Source: an uncultured Clostridia bacterium (GTDB taxonomy: Bacteria; Bacillota; Clostridia; TANB77; CAG-508). From it: 64,000 nt of DNA. The stretch is taken from the NCBI GenBank assembly GCA_934180065.1, contig CAKPRA010000006.1, forward strand, positions 1 through 64,000, in the 5' to 3' direction. A program made the position numbers and the translations under genes. Of this stretch, positions 1 to 8,339 are shown piece by piece. Under the pieces are notes generated by a model that ran no database searches, had not been told where the DNA came from, and worked only from the letters and a program-made list of their open reading frames with translations. Numbering within the stretch: the first letter of the stretch is position 1; every line of letters starts with the position of its first letter.

Positions 1-240
1 AATTGACAAAATAAAAAGCTTATGGTTCTAAGCTTAAATGTATCTAAAATATTCAAAAAAATATCAAACTACGGAGGAAAAATTAGGAATGGAAGAAAAG
101 CAATTGGTGGAATAGGTGCAAGAGGTAAATGCCTGTAATATATTTGTAATATAATTGTAATGAAAATGAGATATTGAGAACAAAAAACTCGAAACGCAGT
201 AAATATAGCACTTTACGGATACGACATTAAAAAACGTATT
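1..240. other. Upstream intergenic segment, nothing recognised
   Basis: No convincing gene is visible on either strand. An AGGAGG-like stretch near 72 is followed by an ATG at 90 whose frame closes after eight codons, so it is not a supported gene. The segment probably belongs to the end of a preceding transcription unit outside the window. Confidence 0.4.
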
Positions 241-269
241 TTGACATTTTCTTATGAGAATGCTATAAT
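241..269 (+). promoter_or_regulatory. Sigma-A promoter of veg
   Basis: TTGACA at 241-246 and TATAAT at 264-269 with exactly 17 bases between them, both perfect consensus. The start codon of the Veg gene lies 30 bases downstream. The veg promoter is known as a very strong vegetative promoter in Bacillus. Confidence 0.9.
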
Positions 270-298
270 TCAAGCATAATAAAGAAGTGGGTGATTAA

Positions 299-598
299 AT
301 GATTTGCAAAAACGATATAACAAATATTAAAGCAGATATAGGAGAAAACATTGGACAGAAAATAATTGTCAAAGGTTCTCTAGGAAGGAGTAAATCGTTT
401 GAAAAAGAAGCTACGATTGAAAAAACTTATCCTAACATCTTTGTAGTAAAATATGATGATAATGAAAGAAGTGTAACATATAGTTATACAGATGTTTTAA
501 CAAGAACTATTGAAATGCAGGTTTTTAATGGAGATGGATATACACCATTAATGCCAGAGGTTGTTGAAGTTAAAAGAAGAAGAAGAAAAATTGATTAA
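299..598 (+). CDS. veg: Veg family protein (DUF1021)
   Basis: 99 residues. The pattern of a helical N-terminus followed by a small beta barrel, with VKGSLGRSKS, the TYPNIFVVKYD core and SYSYTDVLT, matches Veg, a small protein linked to biofilm formation and spore outgrowth in Bacillus. The C-terminus carries a basic RRRRK tail that is longer than in Bacillus. It has its own perfect sigma-A promoter and is followed by a run of hairpins, so it is probably monocistronic. Its molecular role is poorly known even in model species. Confidence 0.85.
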   Translation: MICKNDITNIKADIGENIGQKIIVKGSLGRSKSFEKEATIEKTYPNIFVVKYDDNERSVTYSYTDVLTRTIEMQVFNGDGYTPLMPEVVEVKRRRRKID

Positions 599-619
599 AA
601 ATTAATAATTAAATATTTT

Positions 620-710
620 GGCTCTTAGTCAAGAGCCGGAGTGAATAAGTTGAAAAATACTTATTCGCTTTTTATTTTAAAGATAGCTTAGGCTATCTTT
701 TTTTTATCAT
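620..710 (+). terminator. Three consecutive hairpins after veg
   Basis: GGCTCTT/AAGAGCC (620-637), GTGAATAAGT/ACTTATTCGC (641-668) and AAAGATAGC/GCTATCTTT (679-700). The last two are followed by T-rich tracts and look like tandem intrinsic terminators. Confidence 0.75.
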
Positions 711-799
711 TATGGAATTTTTTTTGTTTTGTCTAATATATTAGTATTAAGTAAATGCAAAATTTAATTTTGTAAAAAAATAGAAAGGACTAATGTAAT

Positions 800-2338
800 A
801 TGAATTTTGAAACAGAAAAAATATTTCTAAATCAGATAGTAGCTCAGAAAAAGGAAACATTTTCAGCTGAGGACAATTTAATAATTCCGGATATAAAACC
901 GGATATTCTTAGCTCTATCAGATCTTCAGGGAATGTATATATTTATAAAAAAGAAATTGTGAATGGAAAACTAAAAATTGATGGTGGAGTTCAAGTTGAT
1001 ATAATGTACTTGGCTGATAATGAGCAAAATAATGTTAGGGGGGTACATACTGTCTTAGATTTTTCTAAAAATATTGATTTGGACAATATAAGTGATGATA
1101 GTAATTTTTCTTGTAATTTTGAAGTTAAAAGCATAGAGCCTAAAATTTTAAATGGAAGAAAGATTAATATAAAGGTAAATATTGATGCCGAAATTACAAT
1201 ATATTCAAATCAAGAAAAAGAGCTAGTAAAGTCTATAAGTGATATGGATCAATTACAGATGATAAGTGATTCGGTAAAGGTAAATTCCTTGAAAGGCTGT
1301 GGAGAAACCGTTTCAACAGCAAAAGATACAATTTCAGTAGAGGATAATTTAGCAGACATATTAAGTAGTAATATTTGTACAAAAAATAAAGAAATAAAAA
1401 TAAGTTATAATAAAGTTTTGTCAAAAGCGGATGTAATGATTGAAATATTATATCTAACAGAAGAAGAGCAAATTAAAACTATGACAGCACAAATCCCAAT
1501 AATGGGATTTATAGATATTCCAGGTGTTTCAGATAATGAAATTTGTGATACTAATTATGAAATTAGAAATATAAATATTAAACCAAATAATGTTGAGGAC
1601 CATTCTATTTATGTTGAAATAGAATTCTTGATAACATGTAAAGCTTATGAAGAAAGGGAATTAAATTTAATACAAGATTTATATAGCCCTGAGGAAGACA
1701 TTTCTATGAGTCAAGAAATAGTTAATCTTATGCAAAATAAGAGAAATATAACAAATAACTGTGATGTTCAAGAGAAAATTAGTGTTCCAGAAATTAAAGA
1801 TAATAAAATATATAATTTGCAAGTTAGTACTAATATAATTAAGCAAAATATTTTGAATAATTCTATTTCATATGAATGTGAATTATTTGTATCTATGTTG
1901 TATGAATCAAATATAACAAACAGAATGGAAGTAAAGGAGCAAAAGATTGATTTTACTCATACTGTAAGCTCTGAGTTTATAAGTAAAAATTCAAGTATAA
2001 ATACTGTAATAGAAATTGAGTCTAAAGATTATGTGTGTATGCCAGATAGCTCTATAGATTTGAAAATTAGTATGAATTTTATTGTGGAAACATATGTGAA
2101 GAACCCAATTAATATAGTTAGCAATATAAAGATTGAAAAGGAAATATCAAATGCTAAAAGGGCTAGTTTAGTTATATATTATGTTAAAAGTGGAGATACT
2201 TTATGGAAAATTGCAAAGAGGTTTAAAAGTACTGTTGATGAAATAGCTAAAATAAATAATCTTGAGAATCCTGATAAAATTAATATAGGAGAGCAACTAT
2301 ATATTCCAAGATATGTCTACAATCAAGTATCACAATAA
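800..2338 (+). CDS. SPOCS (DUF3794) and LysM domain protein, spore coat type
   Basis: 512 residues, no signal peptide. The bulk consists of repeated beta-rich SPOCS/DUF3794 modules; the pattern of a short SxEDNL-type opening recurs near residues 20-30 and 170-185. Residues about 460-503 form a LysM domain (YYVKSGDTLWKIAKRF, with the ending INIGEQLYIP). This architecture is typical of clostridial spore proteins related to SafA/SpoVID, which bind cortex or cell wall and organise the coat. The ATG has an AAAGGAC site 10 bases upstream. The 3' end overlaps the start of yunB by 26 bases, suggesting translational coupling and a shared sporulation role. The exact paralogue cannot be assigned. Confidence 0.8.
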   Translation: MNFETEKIFLNQIVAQKKETFSAEDNLIIPDIKPDILSSIRSSGNVYIYKKEIVNGKLKIDGGVQVDIMYLADNEQNNVRGVHTVLDFSKNIDLDNISDDSNFSCNFEVKSIEPKILNGRKINIKVNIDAEITIYSNQEKELVKSISDMDQLQMISDSVKVNSLKGCGETVSTAKDTISVEDNLADILSSNICTKNKEIKISYNKVLSKADVMIEILYLTEEEQIKTMTAQIPIMGFIDIPGVSDNEICDTNYEIRNINIKPNNVEDHSIYVEIEFLITCKAYEERELNLIQDLYSPEEDISMSQEIVNLMQNKRNITNNCDVQEKISVPEIKDNKIYNLQVSTNIIKQNILNNSISYECELFVSMLYESNITNRMEVKEQKIDFTHTVSSEFISKNSSINTVIEIESKDYVCMPDSSIDLKISMNFIVETYVKNPINIVSNIKIEKEISNAKRASLVIYYVKSGDTLWKIAKRFKSTVDEIAKINNLENPDKINIGEQLYIPRYVYNQVSQ

Positions 2339-3062
2339 AAATGAAAAGATTTATTCTAGAAAAAGAATAATAATTCCGAGAGTTCAATATTATAAGACAA
2401 ATAATACAAATAAAAATTACAAAAAGCAGAAATCTATTATTAAAATATTAATTATTTTTATAATAGAAATTTTGGTAGCAAGGAATATAATTAATGCAAT
2501 TAATCCTATTATTGATACTCAGTGTGTAAATCAAGCTAAAAATATAGCTACAATTATAACAAATGAGCAGTCTTCTATTGTTATGGAAAAATATAAGTAT
2601 GAAGATTTGGCAACTGTAATTAAAGATGATAATGGAAAAATTCAGATGGTAAAACTGAATATTATTCCGGTAAATGAAATTATTTCAGATGTTGCTATAA
2701 GAGTACAAAATGAACTTAATAATGTGGAAACTGCAGATATGGGGATTCGATTGGGAAGTTTTTCAGGCTCAAAGTTACTTTCTTATTTTGGACCTAAGAT
2801 TAATATTAAAATTTCTTGCATAGGAAATGTGGAAACAGATTTAAAATCTGAATTTAAATCTGTTGGAGTAAATCAAACATTGCATCAAGTATATTTAGAT
2901 ATTGGGTGTGAGGTTATGGTTTTAACACCATATAATACAAAAAATGAAAAAGTAAAAAATCAGGTTTTAATTGCTGAATCAATAATTGTAGGAGAAGTTC
3001 CAAATACTTATTATAATTTAGATGGAGTTGATAGTTCAAGTGCTATGAAAATAATTGAATAA
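2313..3062 (+). CDS. yunB: Sporulation protein YunB
   Basis: 249 residues. A basic N-terminal stretch, one membrane segment at about residues 42-62 and a conserved extracytoplasmic domain (INAINPIIDTQCVNQAKNIA, IRLGSFSGSKLLSYFGP) match YunB, a sigma-E controlled protein of Bacillus sporulation with unknown biochemistry. It starts inside the end of the SPOCS/LysM gene in another frame; the next ATG at 2341 is out of frame, supporting this start. Followed by the first copy of the intergenic repeat. Confidence 0.85.
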   Translation: MSTIKYHNKNEKIYSRKRIIIPRVQYYKTNNTNKNYKKQKSIIKILIIFIIEILVARNIINAINPIIDTQCVNQAKNIATIITNEQSSIVMEKYKYEDLATVIKDDNGKIQMVKLNIIPVNEIISDVAIRVQNELNNVETADMGIRLGSFSGSKLLSYFGPKINIKISCIGNVETDLKSEFKSVGVNQTLHQVYLDIGCEVMVLTPYNTKNEKVKNQVLIAESIIVGEVPNTYYNLDGVDSSSAMKIIE

Positions 3063-3109
3063 ATTGAGTAAAATTGCGAATTTTGTGTGTTAGATTTCAT
3101 ATTTTTATA

Positions 3110-3270
3110 AGCAGGATATGTGAATTATATATTAAAATACGTTCTTTGCTGGTCGCTCGTACAAAGTAGTGTGAGAACGGTAGTGACATGTTTGGGTGAT
3201 TATAAGATGTTTTATAAAATCTCCCAAACTGTACGTCACTTCTTTTAATAATATATTCACATATCCTGCT
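3110..3270 (+). repeat. Copy 1 of the 160-170 bp structured intergenic repeat
   Basis: Terminal arms GCAGGATATGTGAAT (from 3111) and ATTCACATATCCTGC (to 3270) are complementary. Inside are the family core TTGCTGGTCGC...TACAAAGTAGTGTGAGA and the late arm CTCCCAAACTGTACGTCAC. Two inner hairpins can form: CGTTCT/AGAACG, and GTGACATGTTTGGG with CCCAAACTGTACGTCAC. A trailing motif TTAGTTGTGAATTGTAAC is also seen after copy 2. Confidence 0.85.
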
Positions 3271-3341
3271 CTGCTAAATTGATATTTAGTTGTGAATTGT
3301 AACAATGTTTCAAATTCTATTTGTTTTTATGGATTGAATGC

Positions 3342-3370
3342 TTGAAAATATTGAAAAAATTAGATATAAT
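3342..3370 (+). promoter_or_regulatory. Sigma-A promoter of the CobW-like gene
   Basis: TTGAAA at 3342-3347 and TATAAT at 3365-3370, 17 bases apart, 36 bases before the chosen start codon. Confidence 0.7.
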
Positions 3371-3405
3371 ATATGAAGATTTTTTTAGGAAAGGAAGTAA
3401 TTTAT

Positions 3406-4536
3406 ATGTCAGAAAAAATAGTACCAATTACATTGCTTACAGGATATTTGGGTGCAGGAAAGACTACTCTTATAAATCATGTTTTAAATAATCAAGAAGG
3501 GTTTAAAGTAGCAGTAATTGTAAATGATATTGGAGAGGTAAATATAGATGCAGATTTAATTGGAAAAGGTGGAATTGTAAAAGAGAAAGATTCTAGTCTT
3601 GTTCCATTATCAAATGGTTGTATTTGTTGTACTCTTAAAGTTGATTTAATGCAACAAATAGTAGATTTAATTAAAACAGGAAAATTTGATTATATTTTGA
3701 TTGAAGCAAGTGGAGTTTGTGAGCCTTTACCAATAGCTCAAACAATTACTGTATTATCAGAGCAAACTGCTGATTATGGATTACCAAAAATTTGCAGATT
3801 GGATAATGTTGTAACAGTTGTTGATACTTTACGTTTAAGAGATGAATTTGATTGTGGAGATAATTTAGTTAAAGAAGAAATTGATGAAGAAGATATTGAA
3901 AATTTATTGATTCAACAAATTGAGTTTTGTAATAAAATTATTTTAAACAAAGTAGATGATTTGTCTGAAGAAGAGCTAAATAAAGTAAAAGCTATTATTA
4001 AAAAATTGCAACCTAAAGCCGAGATAATTGAAACTAATTATGGAAAAGTTGATGTTAATAAAATATTAAATACAAATTCTTTTGACTTTGAAGAAGCTTC
4101 AATGTCTGCAGGTTGGATAGAAGAGCTAAATAGATATGATAATGAAGAAGATGAAATAGAAGGCGAAACAGAGGAGTATGGTATTGGCACATTTGCGTAT
4201 TATAGAAGAGCTCCTTTTGATAAAGAAAAATTTGATAAGTTTGCTACAAACTTGCCTTCTAACATTATTAGATGTAAGGGTGTTTTATGGTTTGAAGATG
4301 AACCAGAGTCTTCTTATGTTTTTGAACAATCTGGTAAACAAGTACAAGCTTTTTGTGCAGGAGAATGGGTAGCTTCTTTTAGTGATGAAGATCAAAAGAA
4401 AATTATTGCTCAAAATCCAGATATTTTAAGAGATTGGGATCCAAAATATGGAGATAGAGTTATTAAACTTGTATTTATAGGTCAAAAGATGGATAAAGAA
4501 AAAATTATAGCTGATTTAGATGCTTGTTTAAAATAA
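3406..4536 (+). CDS. CobW/CobW-C (COG0523) family GTPase, metal chaperone-like
   Basis: 376 residues from the ATG preceded by AGGAAAGGAAG; an in-frame ATG 11 codons upstream sits before that site and is less likely. P-loop GYLGAGKTT at residues 13-21, the metal-binding CxCC motif (NGCICC, Cys72, Cys74, Cys75), NKVDD as guanine-specificity loop, and a C-terminal CobW_C domain containing LWFEDEP. This family (zinc-, nickel- or cobalt-insertion GTPases) delivers metal ions to target enzymes. The acidic linker before the C-domain is long. The target metal cannot be told from the sequence and no Zur-like operator was recognised. Confidence 0.85.
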   Translation: MSEKIVPITLLTGYLGAGKTTLINHVLNNQEGFKVAVIVNDIGEVNIDADLIGKGGIVKEKDSSLVPLSNGCICCTLKVDLMQQIVDLIKTGKFDYILIEASGVCEPLPIAQTITVLSEQTADYGLPKICRLDNVVTVVDTLRLRDEFDCGDNLVKEEIDEEDIENLLIQQIEFCNKIILNKVDDLSEEELNKVKAIIKKLQPKAEIIETNYGKVDVNKILNTNSFDFEEASMSAGWIEELNRYDNEEDEIEGETEEYGIGTFAYYRRAPFDKEKFDKFATNLPSNIIRCKGVLWFEDEPESSYVFEQSGKQVQAFCAGEWVASFSDEDQKKIIAQNPDILRDWDPKYGDRVIKLVFIGQKMDKEKIIADLDACLK

Positions 4537-4575
4537 TAATATTAGAAAAAAATTGGAAAAATAAAGGAATAAAAT

Positions 4576-5289
4576 ATGAAAAATAAAAAAGAAATTGTAA
4601 AAATCGTACTAACAATTGGATCAGTGGCGCTCTTTATAGGTTTTATTATATATTTATGGCCAACAATGAAGGGAATAGTTACCTCTGAAGGAAGAAATGT
4701 ATTTAAACAAAAATTAGATAGCATGGGAATGGGAAAATTCTGGATATTACTTGCTTTACAGTGTGCTCAAATTTTATTAGTTGTTCTTCCTGGAGAGCCC
4801 CTAGAAGTATTATCAGGTATGTGTTTTGGAACTTTTTGGGGAACAGTGTTTATACTTGGAACAGTTTTTGTTACAACATCTTTAATATTTTATCTTGTAA
4901 GAAAATATGGAAAATCTTACTTAGTACATTTTTTTAAGAAAGAAAAAATTGAAAAAATTGAAAATAGTAAATTCTTTAAAGATTCAAAAAATATTGAGTT
5001 AATTATGATGATTTTATTTATTATACCAGGAACTCCAAAAGATTTATTAGTATATTTAGGAGGTCTGTTACCAATAAAACCATCAAGGTTTATATTAATA
5101 TCTACATTTGCAAGATTTCCATCTGTTATATCTTCAACATTAGTTGGTTCAAAAATAATGGATGGAAATATAAAGATGATTATTGGAATATATGCTATTA
5201 CATTTGTTTTGGCAGGATTGATAATTTGGCTTGTAAATAAGTTTGATAAAAATAAAGTTGCAAAAGATGCAATTAATGTTATTAAATAG
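4576..5289 (+). CDS. DedA-like/TVP38 (VTT domain) membrane protein
   Basis: 237 residues with several hydrophobic segments. The core FGTFWGTVFILGTVF, the loop KDLLVYLGGLLPIKPSRF and FARFPSVISSTLVG are hallmarks of the VTT (SNARE-associated/TVP38/TMEM64) family. Members act in the cytoplasmic membrane; relatives flip or transport lipids such as undecaprenyl phosphate or phosphatidylethanolamine, but the substrate here is not determined. It lies 39 bases after the CobW-like gene and may be co-transcribed, with AAAGGAATAAAAT before the ATG. Confidence 0.8.
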   Translation: MKNKKEIVKIVLTIGSVALFIGFIIYLWPTMKGIVTSEGRNVFKQKLDSMGMGKFWILLALQCAQILLVVLPGEPLEVLSGMCFGTFWGTVFILGTVFVTTSLIFYLVRKYGKSYLVHFFKKEKIEKIENSKFFKDSKNIELIMMILFIIPGTPKDLLVYLGGLLPIKPSRFILISTFARFPSVISSTLVGSKIMDGNIKMIIGIYAITFVLAGLIIWLVNKFDKNKVAKDAINVIK

Positions 5290-5299
5290 TGCTATTAAT

Positions 5300-5490
5300 T
5301 AACAATAATAAAGGGGGCTTTATAAAAAGTCGGAGTGGATAAGGTAATAGGAAATCTACACAGAATGCCAGCCTCTACTTGATAATTAGCAGTGAAGCAT
5401 CAAATAGTGTGTAAATTTTTGTGAATTAATTGAATTTAGATAAAAACATGTAAGAATTTGTGAAATTTCTTGCATGTATTTTTTTTTTGG
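5300..5490 (+). promoter_or_regulatory. Structured leader with terminator hairpin before thyX
   Basis: A G/A-rich segment (GTCGGAGTGGATAAGG at about 5329) with several short complementary stretches is followed by a strong hairpin, ACATGTAAGAATTT/AAATTTCTTGCATGT (5446-5477), and a run of ten T (5479-5488). The next gene, thyX, starts 60 bases downstream. It could be a terminator for the upstream DedA-like gene, or the expression platform of a leader RNA. I could not match it to a riboswitch class. Confidence 0.45.
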
Positions 5491-5547
5491 TATAGAATCA
5501 TAAATGAAAAAATAGTAGAAAAATATTGTAATAATGGAGGTATTGTA

Positions 5548-6699
5548 ATGGAGGTTTCTGTATTAGCATCAACAAAACCAGGATATAATTTAACAAAAGA
5601 GGAAGCAATAAAATTTGGAGGAAAATCAGCAGGTATATGTTATATGCCTGATGATATAGAAGCATTGTTTTCAGAGCCAGAAGAGAAAACTCTAAAAAGG
5701 GCTAATATGACTCTAGGTTCAGGTCATCATAGTGTTTTTGATCACACAACATATAATTTGTCTTTAGAAGAAATTCCTAAGATCTTAGCTATGATACTAA
5801 ATAATGAAAAGATGTATACAACATCAGAAAAATCAGCTAGATATACGAAGATGAAGCCTTCAGAGCGAGAATCTAATCTATACGAGAAGTGGATTGATAT
5901 TTATATGAAAGAGATTTCTAAAGAATATCCAAATATAGATGAGAAAAAGGTTAAAAAATTAGCGCAAGAAAATGCAAGATATTTAATAAGTGTTTTTACA
6001 CCTGCAACTACAATGGAATATTCAGTTAGTTTAAGACAGTTAAACTATATTGTTCATTGGTTTGAAGATTTTATAAAAAATGAAGAAGATACAAAATTTA
6101 ATAAAATGTTGAAACCATATTTACAAGAATTTGTTGAAAGTGTTTCAAATATTGTAATACCTGAACTTAATACTGATGTTAAAGGTAGAAAAATTTCTTT
6201 ATTTGATGAAAGAAAAAATAGAAAAGAAGAATTTGGAGAAAATTATTGTACAACATATTTGGGAACTTTTGCAGAATATGCACAAAATCAAAGACATAGA
6301 ACTCTACAATGTCAAATCAGACTATTGGATAATCCTGAGTTTTATGTTCCTAAGATAATAGAAAATAATGAGGAATTGAAAAATGAATGGTTAAAAGATA
6401 TTAATAGTTTAGCAGATTTATATCCTCAAGGTATGCTTATTCAAATAAATGAAAGAGGAACAGCTGAAAATTTCATATTAAAATGCCAAGAGCGTGTATG
6501 TGGCTGTGCACAGCTTGAAATAATGGAGCAAACTTGGAGAACATTGAATAAATATGTAGAAGCAACTAAAAATAGTAATGAAGATATTTATAATTACTTA
6601 TTACCATATACAAAAGGAGCAAGATGTACATATCCTAGATTTAGATGTACAGCACCTTGTATATGGGGAGCAAAAAATGCATTAACAAGAAAAATTTAA
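5548..6699 (+). CDS. thyX: FAD-dependent thymidylate synthase-like protein, double-length ThyX
   Basis: 383 residues; the ATG follows ATGGAGG at a normal distance. The first half carries HHSVFDHTTYN (60-70), SEKSARY (93-99) and ENARYLISVFTPATTMEYS (141-159), the usual ThyX flow from the substrate loop to the FAD helix. The second half carries QNQRHRTLQCQIR (247-258), where the RHR signature normally lies inside a single domain. A normal ThyX has about 220 residues, so this looks like two ThyX modules in tandem with the signatures shared out between them. The family makes dTMP from dUMP using methylene-THF and NADPH. Whether both halves are active is not known. Confidence 0.75.
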   Translation: MEVSVLASTKPGYNLTKEEAIKFGGKSAGICYMPDDIEALFSEPEEKTLKRANMTLGSGHHSVFDHTTYNLSLEEIPKILAMILNNEKMYTTSEKSARYTKMKPSERESNLYEKWIDIYMKEISKEYPNIDEKKVKKLAQENARYLISVFTPATTMEYSVSLRQLNYIVHWFEDFIKNEEDTKFNKMLKPYLQEFVESVSNIVIPELNTDVKGRKISLFDERKNRKEEFGENYCTTYLGTFAEYAQNQRHRTLQCQIRLLDNPEFYVPKIIENNEELKNEWLKDINSLADLYPQGMLIQINERGTAENFILKCQERVCGCAQLEIMEQTWRTLNKYVEATKNSNEDIYNYLLPYTKGARCTYPRFRCTAPCIWGAKNALTRKI

Positions 6700-6759
6700 T
6701 TTTTGTATAATTTGGAAAAAAACGAAAATACTAATTATAAAATTGTTAGGAGGTAGTTT

Positions 6760-8025
6760 ATGAAAAATTATATAGCTATAGAAAACATTCATGCGATTGA
6801 AATTTTAGATTCTAGAGGAAATCCAACTATTCAAGTTGAGGTTGAACTGGAAGATGGAAGCATTGGAAAAGCTTGCGTTCCTTCAGGAGCATCTACAGGT
6901 AGTTTTGAGGCAGTGGAACTAAGAGATTCTGATGATACAAGATATAATGGAAAAGGTGTTCTAAAAGCAGTAGAGCATATTAATTATACAATAGCAGAGG
7001 AACTTATTGGTGAAAATGCTTATGATCAAGCTGAAATAGATGATATTATGATTAGTTTGGATGGAACTAATAATAAGTCTAGATTGGGTGCAAATGCTAT
7101 TTTAGGTGTATCAATTGCAGTTGCAAGAGCTGCAGCTAATTCTCTTGGAATGGAATTATATAATTATTTGGGAGGAATAAATGCTAGTGTTTTACCTGTA
7201 CCAATGATGAATATTCTAAATGGAGGAAAGCATTCTGATAATAATATTAGTATACAAGAATTTATGATTGTTCCAGTAGGTGGAGTGAGTTTTTCTGATT
7301 TTATGGAAATGGGTGTTAAAGTTTATAAGAGCTTAAAAGAAGTTTTAAAAGAAAAAGGTTATAGTGTTGGAGTTGGAGATGAAGGCGGTTTTGCACCAAA
7401 TTTACCAAATGATGAGTTAGCATTAGACTTTATAATGGAAGCAATTAAAGAGTCTGGATATATTGCTGGAAAAGATATTTGTATAGCTTTAGATATAGCT
7501 GCAAGTGAAATGTATGAAGAAGCTAGAAAAATAGAGAAAAATGGATATTTATTTTGGAAAACGAATATATTTAAAACAAAAGATGAAATGATTGATTATT
7601 TAGCAAATCTTACAGAGAAGTATCCTATAATTTCTATTGAAGATGGACTTGCTGAAGAAGACTGGGATTCTTGGAAAAAGCTAACTTCAAGATTAGGTGA
7701 TAAAATTCAATTAGTTGGTGATGACTTATTTGTTACAAATATTGAAAGATTAGCTCATGGAATAGAAGAAAAAGCTGGAAATGCTATTTTGATAAAACCA
7801 AATCAAATAGGAACTGTAACTGAAACTTTAGATACAATAGAGCTAGCAAAACAAGCAGGATATAAGACAATTGTATCTCATAGATCTGGAGAAACAGAAG
7901 ATACTTTTATTAGTGATTTAGCTGTTGCTATAAATGCTGGTCAAATAAAAGCTGGTGCTCCTTGCAGAACAGATAGAGTAGCCAAATATAATAGATTATT
8001 AGCAATTGAAGATGAAATCTGTTAA
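6760..8025 (+). CDS. eno: Enolase (phosphopyruvate hydratase)
   Basis: 421 residues, normal length. Landmarks in order: [16 protein letters not shown] near the N-terminus, [15 protein letters not shown] (substrate loop), [24 protein letters not shown] (metal ligands), [23 protein letters not shown], and [12 protein letters not shown] close to the end. It catalyses 2-phosphoglycerate to phosphoenolpyruvate in glycolysis. AGGAGG lies 7 bases before the ATG. The gene stands alone, 60 bases after thyX, and is followed by copy 2 of the intergenic repeat, which may end the transcript. Confidence 0.97.
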   Translation: MKNYIAIENIHAIEILDSRGNPTIQVEVELEDGSIGKACVPSGASTGSFEAVELRDSDDTRYNGKGVLKAVEHINYTIAEELIGENAYDQAEIDDIMISLDGTNNKSRLGANAILGVSIAVARAAANSLGMELYNYLGGINASVLPVPMMNILNGGKHSDNNISIQEFMIVPVGGVSFSDFMEMGVKVYKSLKEVLKEKGYSVGVGDEGGFAPNLPNDELALDFIMEAIKESGYIAGKDICIALDIAASEMYEEARKIEKNGYLFWKTNIFKTKDEMIDYLANLTEKYPIISIEDGLAEEDWDSWKKLTSRLGDKIQLVGDDLFVTNIERLAHGIEEKAGNAILIKPNQIGTVTETLDTIELAKQAGYKTIVSHRSGETEDTFISDLAVAINAGQIKAGAPCRTDRVAKYNRLLAIEDEIC

Positions 8026-8036
8026 ATTTTATAATA

Positions 8037-8207
8037 AAGCCGGATATGTGGATATATATATTAAAAATGCGTGACTTGCTGGTCGCCCATACAAAGTGGT
8101 GTGAGGGTTGTAGAGCCCTCATTTTGATTTTGATAAATGAGAGATTTAACTAAAAGCTCCCAAGCTGCGCGTCACTTTTTTTAATATATATATCCACATA
8201 TCCTACT
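8037..8207 (+). repeat. Copy 2 of the 160-170 bp structured intergenic repeat
   Basis: Arms CGGATATGTGGATATATA (from 8041) and TATATATATCCACATATCC (to 8203) are complementary. Here both arms carry GTGGA/TCCAC where the other copies have GTGAA/TTCAC, a matched change. The core GACTTGCTGGTCGCCCATAC and the late block AAAGCTCCCAAGCTGCGCG are intact. Confidence 0.88.
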
Positions 8208-8339
8208 CTCATAAATTAAATTTATATTTAGTTGTGAATAGTAACATGTAAAATTTTTATCTCGTTCTTTTTTAGATTTTTTTCTTGTAAAATGCGCATG
8301 AATATGATATCTTTATAGAAAAATTTAGAAGGAATTATT

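Noticed and set aside
64..273. 69-codon minus-strand frame over the veg promoter
   Set aside because: It overlaps a perfect consensus promoter, is Phe/Ser/Cys-rich and lacks a ribosome binding site.
600..5345. A shared motif, GGAGTGAATAAG at 638 and GGAGTGGATAAGG at 5332
   Set aside because: Only about 15 bases match and one is part of a terminator hairpin; too short to call a family.
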